Below are positions 32,022-34,793 of a stretch of 34,793 nt of DNA, piece by piece. Below the pieces are notes generated by a model. The model had not been told where the DNA came from. It did no database searches and saw only the letters and a program-made list of their open reading frames with translations. Every line of letters starts with the position of its first letter. Position 1 is the first letter of the stretch. The DNA comes from an uncultured Eubacteriales bacterium (GTDB taxonomy: Bacteria; Bacillota; Clostridia; Oscillospirales; Oscillospiraceae), in contig URAL01000015.1 of NCBI GenBank assembly GCA_900545805.1, positions 1 through 34,793 on the forward strand. The letters run 5' to 3'. Position numbers and translations under genes: made by a program.

Positions 32022-33965
32022 ATGGAAAAGGGAAAATTTTATATCACAACGCCGATCTACTACCCCTCGGATAAGCTGCATATTGGCCACACCTACTGCA
32101 CCGTGGCAACCGATGCAATAGCGCGCTATAAGAGAATGCGCGGCTATGACGTGATGTTCCTGACCGGCACCGACGAGCACGGCCAGAAGATAGAGGAAAA
32201 GGCGAAGGCCGCGGGCCTTTCGCCCAAGGAGTTCGTCGATAAGATCGTCGAGGGTCCCGGCGGTATCACCGATCTGTGGAAGCTCATGAACATATCCAAC
32301 GACCGCTTCATCCGCACGACCGACGACTATCACGTCGAGGCCGTTCAGCGCATTTTCAAGAAGATGTACGACAAGGGCGACATCTACAAGGGCGCGTATA
32401 AGGGCATGTACTGCACCCCCTGCGAGAGCTTCTGGACAGAGAGCCAGCTCAAGGACGGCAAGTGCCCCGATTGCGGCCGCGAGGTGCATTACGCAGAGGA
32501 GGAGGCGTATTTCTTCCGCCTGAGCAAGTACGCAAAGCCCGTTCAGGAGCTGCTGGAGAGCGGCATCTTCCTCGAGCCGGCCTCCCGCGTCAACGAGATG
32601 ATAAACAACTTCATAAAGCCGGGGCTTGAGGATCTGTGCGTTTCGCGCACGAGCTTCACCTGGGGCATTCCCGTGGACTTTGACCCCGGCCACGTCGTGT
32701 ATGTCTGGGTCGATGCTCTGTTTAACTACACCTCGGCGCTCGGCTTCCTCAACGACAGGTACGACGATTACGAGAAATACTGGCCAGCGGATGTTCACGT
32801 CGTCGGCAAGGAGATAGTACGCTTCCATTCGATAATCTGGCCGGCAATGCTCATGAGCATGGAAATGCCGCTGCCGAAGAAGGTCTACGGCCACGGCTGG
32901 CTGGTCATCGACGGCGGCAAGATGAGCAAATCCAAGGGCAATGTCGTTGACCCGTACAAGCTTGCGGATATGTTCGGCGTGGACGCGCTGAGATTTTTCC
33001 TGCTGCGCACCTTCCCCTTCGGCTCGGACGGCAACTTCTCCAACGAGCTTCTCATATCCACGATAAACACCGACCTTGCAAACGATCTTGGCAACCTCGT
33101 ATCGCGCACGACAGCGATGGTCGAAAAATACTTCGGCGGCTCACTGCCCGCGGAGCGCGAAGCAGACGAGCTCGACAACGAGCTTGTTGAGCTTGCGAAA
33201 GTAAGCCGCGAAAAGTACGAGCAGCAGATGGACAAGCTTCAGCTGCACCTCGCGCTCGAGGAGGTCTTCAAGCTCATCCAGCGCGCAAACAAGTATATCG
33301 ACGAGACGGCGCCCTGGCAGCTCGCCAGGGACGAGAGCAAAAAGGCGCGCCTTGCAAGCGTTCTGTACAATCTTCTTGAGTGCCTGCGCATAAGCCTTAT
33401 CATGCTCAAGCCCTTCATCCCCGAAAGCTGCGAGAAGGCCTTCGCGCAGATCGGCGCGGACGAGAAGTCCTCAAGCTGGGACAGCGCCGCCGTGTTCGGC
33501 GCTCTGCCCGCAAATGTCTCCGTGCACAAGGGAGAGACGCTCTTCCCGCGTCTTGACATGGAAAAGGCACTTGCCGAGCTTGAAAAGATGAACGCCCCGG
33601 CAAAGCCGCAGTTTGACCCCATCGAGCCGGATGTCAGCATCGAGGATTTCTCAAGGTGCGATATGCGCGTGTGCAAGGTGCTCTCCTGCGAGGCCGTGAA
33701 AAAGAGCAAGAAGCTTCTGAAGTTCATGCTCGACGACGGTACGGGCACTCCGCGCCAGATACTCTCCGGCATCCACGAGTTCTACGAGCCAGAGCAGCTC
33801 GTCGGCAAGACCGTCGTCGCCATACTCAACCTGCCCAAGCGCAAGATGATGGGGCAGGACTCCTGCGGTATGCTCATCTCCGCGGCGCACGAGCACGACG
33901 GCAAGGAGCAGCTGCATCTGCTGATGCTTGACGACAGCATCCCCGCCGGCTTCCGCCTGTGCTGA
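32022..33965 (+). CDS. metG: Methionyl-tRNA synthetase
   Basis: A 647-residue class I synthetase that charges tRNA-Met. HIGH-like motif LHIGHTYCTVATDAIARYK is at residue 20-35, the zinc knuckle is CTPCESF...CPDCGREVHY, and the KMSKS loop is DGGKMSKSKGNVVDPY. The anticodon-binding helical domain has the usual NDLGNLVSRT stretch and the C-terminal 100 residues form a tRNA-binding OB domain (CDMRVCKVLSC, KMMGQDSCGMLISA). Length matches the long form with the C-terminal domain. AGAGAAAG precedes ATG 32022, 18 bases after the VanW gene. Confidence 0.97.
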   Translation: MEKGKFYITTPIYYPSDKLHIGHTYCTVATDAIARYKRMRGYDVMFLTGTDEHGQKIEEKAKAAGLSPKEFVDKIVEGPGGITDLWKLMNISNDRFIRTTDDYHVEAVQRIFKKMYDKGDIYKGAYKGMYCTPCESFWTESQLKDGKCPDCGREVHYAEEEAYFFRLSKYAKPVQELLESGIFLEPASRVNEMINNFIKPGLEDLCVSRTSFTWGIPVDFDPGHVVYVWVDALFNYTSALGFLNDRYDDYEKYWPADVHVVGKEIVRFHSIIWPAMLMSMEMPLPKKVYGHGWLVIDGGKMSKSKGNVVDPYKLADMFGVDALRFFLLRTFPFGSDGNFSNELLISTINTDLANDLGNLVSRTTAMVEKYFGGSLPAEREADELDNELVELAKVSREKYEQQMDKLQLHLALEEVFKLIQRANKYIDETAPWQLARDESKKARLASVLYNLLECLRISLIMLKPFIPESCEKAFAQIGADEKSSSWDSAAVFGALPANVSVHKGETLFPRLDMEKALAELEKMNAPAKPQFDPIEPDVSIEDFSRCDMRVCKVLSCEAVKKSKKLLKFMLDDGTGTPRQILSGIHEFYEPEQLVGKTVVAILNLPKRKMMGQDSCGMLISAAHEHDGKEQLHLLMLDDSIPAGFRLC

Positions 33966-33977
33966 AAGGAGAAGACC

Positions 33978-34328
33978 GTGAATCTTAATCTGAATGTCAT
34001 AAAATTTTTGCAGCAGTACGACAGCGACCCCGAGCTGAGAGCTAAGGTCGAGCAGGCAGAGCAGATGTATCCCGGCTCGCTTGAGATTCGAGAGGCGGTC
34101 GTCGAGGACGTGCTGATCCCCATAGCCGAGGAGATGGGCCTGGGCTTCACGCTCATGGATCTGTATAATTATGAGCGCCAGCTCAAGCACGAGCGCAGCC
34201 GCGACGTCGAGCTGACCGAGGAGGAGCTCAAGGCCGCCGACACCGAGTATCACTACTGGCTGGTAGACAAGGGCTGGGCAAACGACGAATCCTGCTTCAA
34301 GCAGAACGAGGAAAAAGGTATAGACTGA
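33978..34328 (+). CDS. Small Nif11-like protein
   Basis: A 116-residue acidic protein starting at GTG 33978 with AAAGGAGAAGACC upstream, 12 bases after metG. The N-terminal region (FLQQYDSDPELRAKVEQAEQ, then AEEMGLGFTLMDLYNY) resembles the Nif11 domain, a helical module used as the leader part of some RiPP precursors. No Gly-Gly cleavage site or Cys/Ser/Thr-rich core is seen after the domain, only an acidic tail (DVELTEEELKAADTEY, WLVDKGWANDESCF). No modification enzyme is nearby. It is therefore a Nif11-like protein of unknown role, possibly unrelated to RiPP biosynthesis. Confidence 0.6.
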   Translation: MNLNLNVIKFLQQYDSDPELRAKVEQAEQMYPGSLEIREAVVEDVLIPIAEEMGLGFTLMDLYNYERQLKHERSRDVELTEEELKAADTEYHYWLVDKGWANDESCFKQNEEKGID

Positions 34329-34330
34329 TC

Positions 34331-34353
34331 AAAAAAGGCAGCCGAACGGCTGC
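34331..34353 (-). terminator. Intrinsic terminator for leftward transcription
   Basis: GCAGCCG (34338-34344) / CGGCTGC (34347-34353) with TTTTTT on the minus strand (34336-34331). It ends the transcript of the broken Crp/Fnr gene and lies close to the end of the rightward metG operon. Confidence 0.6.
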
Positions 34354-34379
34354 TGAGGTAGAAAAGAATACAAGAAATG

Positions 34380-34416
34380 AGCGTCTGCTTCTGAAAAGAG
34401 GCAGACGCTTATTTTT
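34380..34416 (+). terminator. Terminator of the hemW-VanW-metG-Nif11 operon
   Basis: A 13-bp stem with GAAA loop: AGCGTCTGCTTCT pairs with AGAGGCAGACGCT (34380-34409), followed by TATTTTTAT. Confidence 0.8.
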
Positions 34417-34422
34417 ATGGCA

Positions 34423-34743
34423 TCAATTTTGATGAACTCCATCCGCAAGCCGAGCCGAGGAAAACACCCGAAAAATGCCCCTATTGCGTAACAGGGGCGC
34501 AGAAAGCACGCATAATTCGCCCGGATACAGGCGGAACAGTGTTACCTCCCGCCCCTCCTCGGAGAGAAGATAGGTGCGGATCTCGCCGGAAAGAACAAAC
34601 AGCATTCCGAGACATTCGGTGTCGCTGCTGTGTATGAACGCGCCCTATTCATAATGACGGACAAAGGCACTTCGGCGCAGCGTTTCCATTTCGTGTTCGG
34701 TCAAGGATGACCAGAACGGAAGTTGTGTCAGTGTGCGCTCCAT
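34423..34743 (-). pseudogene. Broken Crp/Fnr-family regulator
   Basis: Reading from ATG 34743 gives MERTLTQLPFWSSLTEHEME then FVRHYE, an in-frame TAG (34647-34645), and resumes GAFIHSSDTECLGMLFVLSG in the same frame, then EIRTYLLSEEGREVTLFRLYPG and ELCVLSA, the cyclic-nucleotide-type sensor domain of Crp/Fnr. After about 34500 the family pattern stops and the sequence becomes a terminator hairpin (34471-34498) with no helix-turn-helix. An in-frame stop, a lost DNA-binding domain and a terminator inside the frame together indicate a dead fragment. A downstream ATG could still yield a 60-residue peptide. Confidence 0.8.
34471..34498 (-). terminator. Terminator inside the broken regulator
   Basis: On the minus strand a nine-bp stem GCCCCTGTT / AATAGGGGC (with one G-T pair) and loop ACGC is followed by ATTTTT. 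Its position inside the reading frame marks the 3' junction of the truncated gene. Confidence 0.6.
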
Positions 34744-34744
34744 A

Positions 34745-34793
34745 TCAATGGCAGCTATGCTTGCCGCAGCCGTGGTCACCGCAGGTGTGACCA
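34745..34793 (-). CDS. C-terminal end of a probable NifB/NifX-family protein (partial)
   Basis: Only the last 15 codons before TGA (34747-34745) are in the window, reading GHTCGDHGCGKHSCH. This His/Cys-rich tail is characteristic of Clostridia NifB/NifX-type (dinitrogenase iron-molybdenum cofactor) small proteins, often found beside Crp/Fnr regulators. The stop is one base before the ATG of the broken regulator, suggesting they were an operon. The assignment rests on the tail alone. Confidence 0.45.
   Translation of the reverse strand, partial: GHTCGDHGCGKHSCH

Noticed and set aside
33978..34328. RiPP precursor
   Set aside because: No core peptide, cleavage motif or modifying enzyme was seen, so only Nif11-like similarity is claimed.

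Overview
The window looks like a chromosomal segment of an anaerobic, gut-type Clostridia member (Bacillota), possibly of the Oscillospiraceae or a relative. This is inferred from strong AGGAGG-type ribosome binding sites, sigma-A promoters, a VanW-family wall protein, PucR and CsoR/DUF156 regulators, a CD1871A-type CXXC miniprotein, oxygen-labile enzymes and hairpin-rich intergenic repeats. No complete phage, transposase or CRISPR array was seen. No database search was possible.

Layout. 1-5.6 kb: two divergent sugar-transfer-type ATP-grasp genes around a clear promoter pair. The rightward one leads an operon with an N5-(carboxyethyl)ornithine synthase-like enzyme, moaA and a MOSC-domain gene. 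5.6-5.9 kb: a hairpin-rich repeat with two identical 40-base palindromes. 5.9-9.8 kb: an AraC regulator divergent from an ornithine-cyclodeaminase-family gene (tyramine oxidase subunit B type), then an NSS sodium symporter. 9.8-12.3 kb: leftward DUF975 membrane protein and beta-CASP metallo-hydrolase. 12.4-12.5 kb: tRNA-Leu(CAG). 13.0-13.6 kb: tandem CsoR-family genes, the second without metal ligands.

13.8-22.1 kb (leftward): a PucR regulator, then DUF917 protein, NCS1 permease, hydantoin/Asp-Glu racemase, Xaa-His dipeptidase and a tryptophanase/tyrosine phenol-lyase-family enzyme. This reads as an import-and-degradation pathway, possibly for hydantoin-like or dipeptide-linked aromatic or histidine compounds, ending in beta-elimination. 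22.1-23.9 kb: an OmpR-type two-component system, leftward and divergent from a 24.0-26.6 kb envelope redox operon: CXXC miniprotein, NapH-like membrane ferredoxin, a Cys/Met-repeat lipoprotein resembling an exported metallothionein, and a TlpA-like thioredoxin lipoprotein. This last group is the best candidate for an undescribed system.

26.8-34.3 kb is mostly housekeeping: htpG, a structured 315-base intergenic region, hemW, a VanW-family gene, metG and a small Nif11-like gene. The right end holds a broken Crp/Fnr regulator and the His/Cys-rich tail of a probable NifB/NifX-family protein, both leftward.
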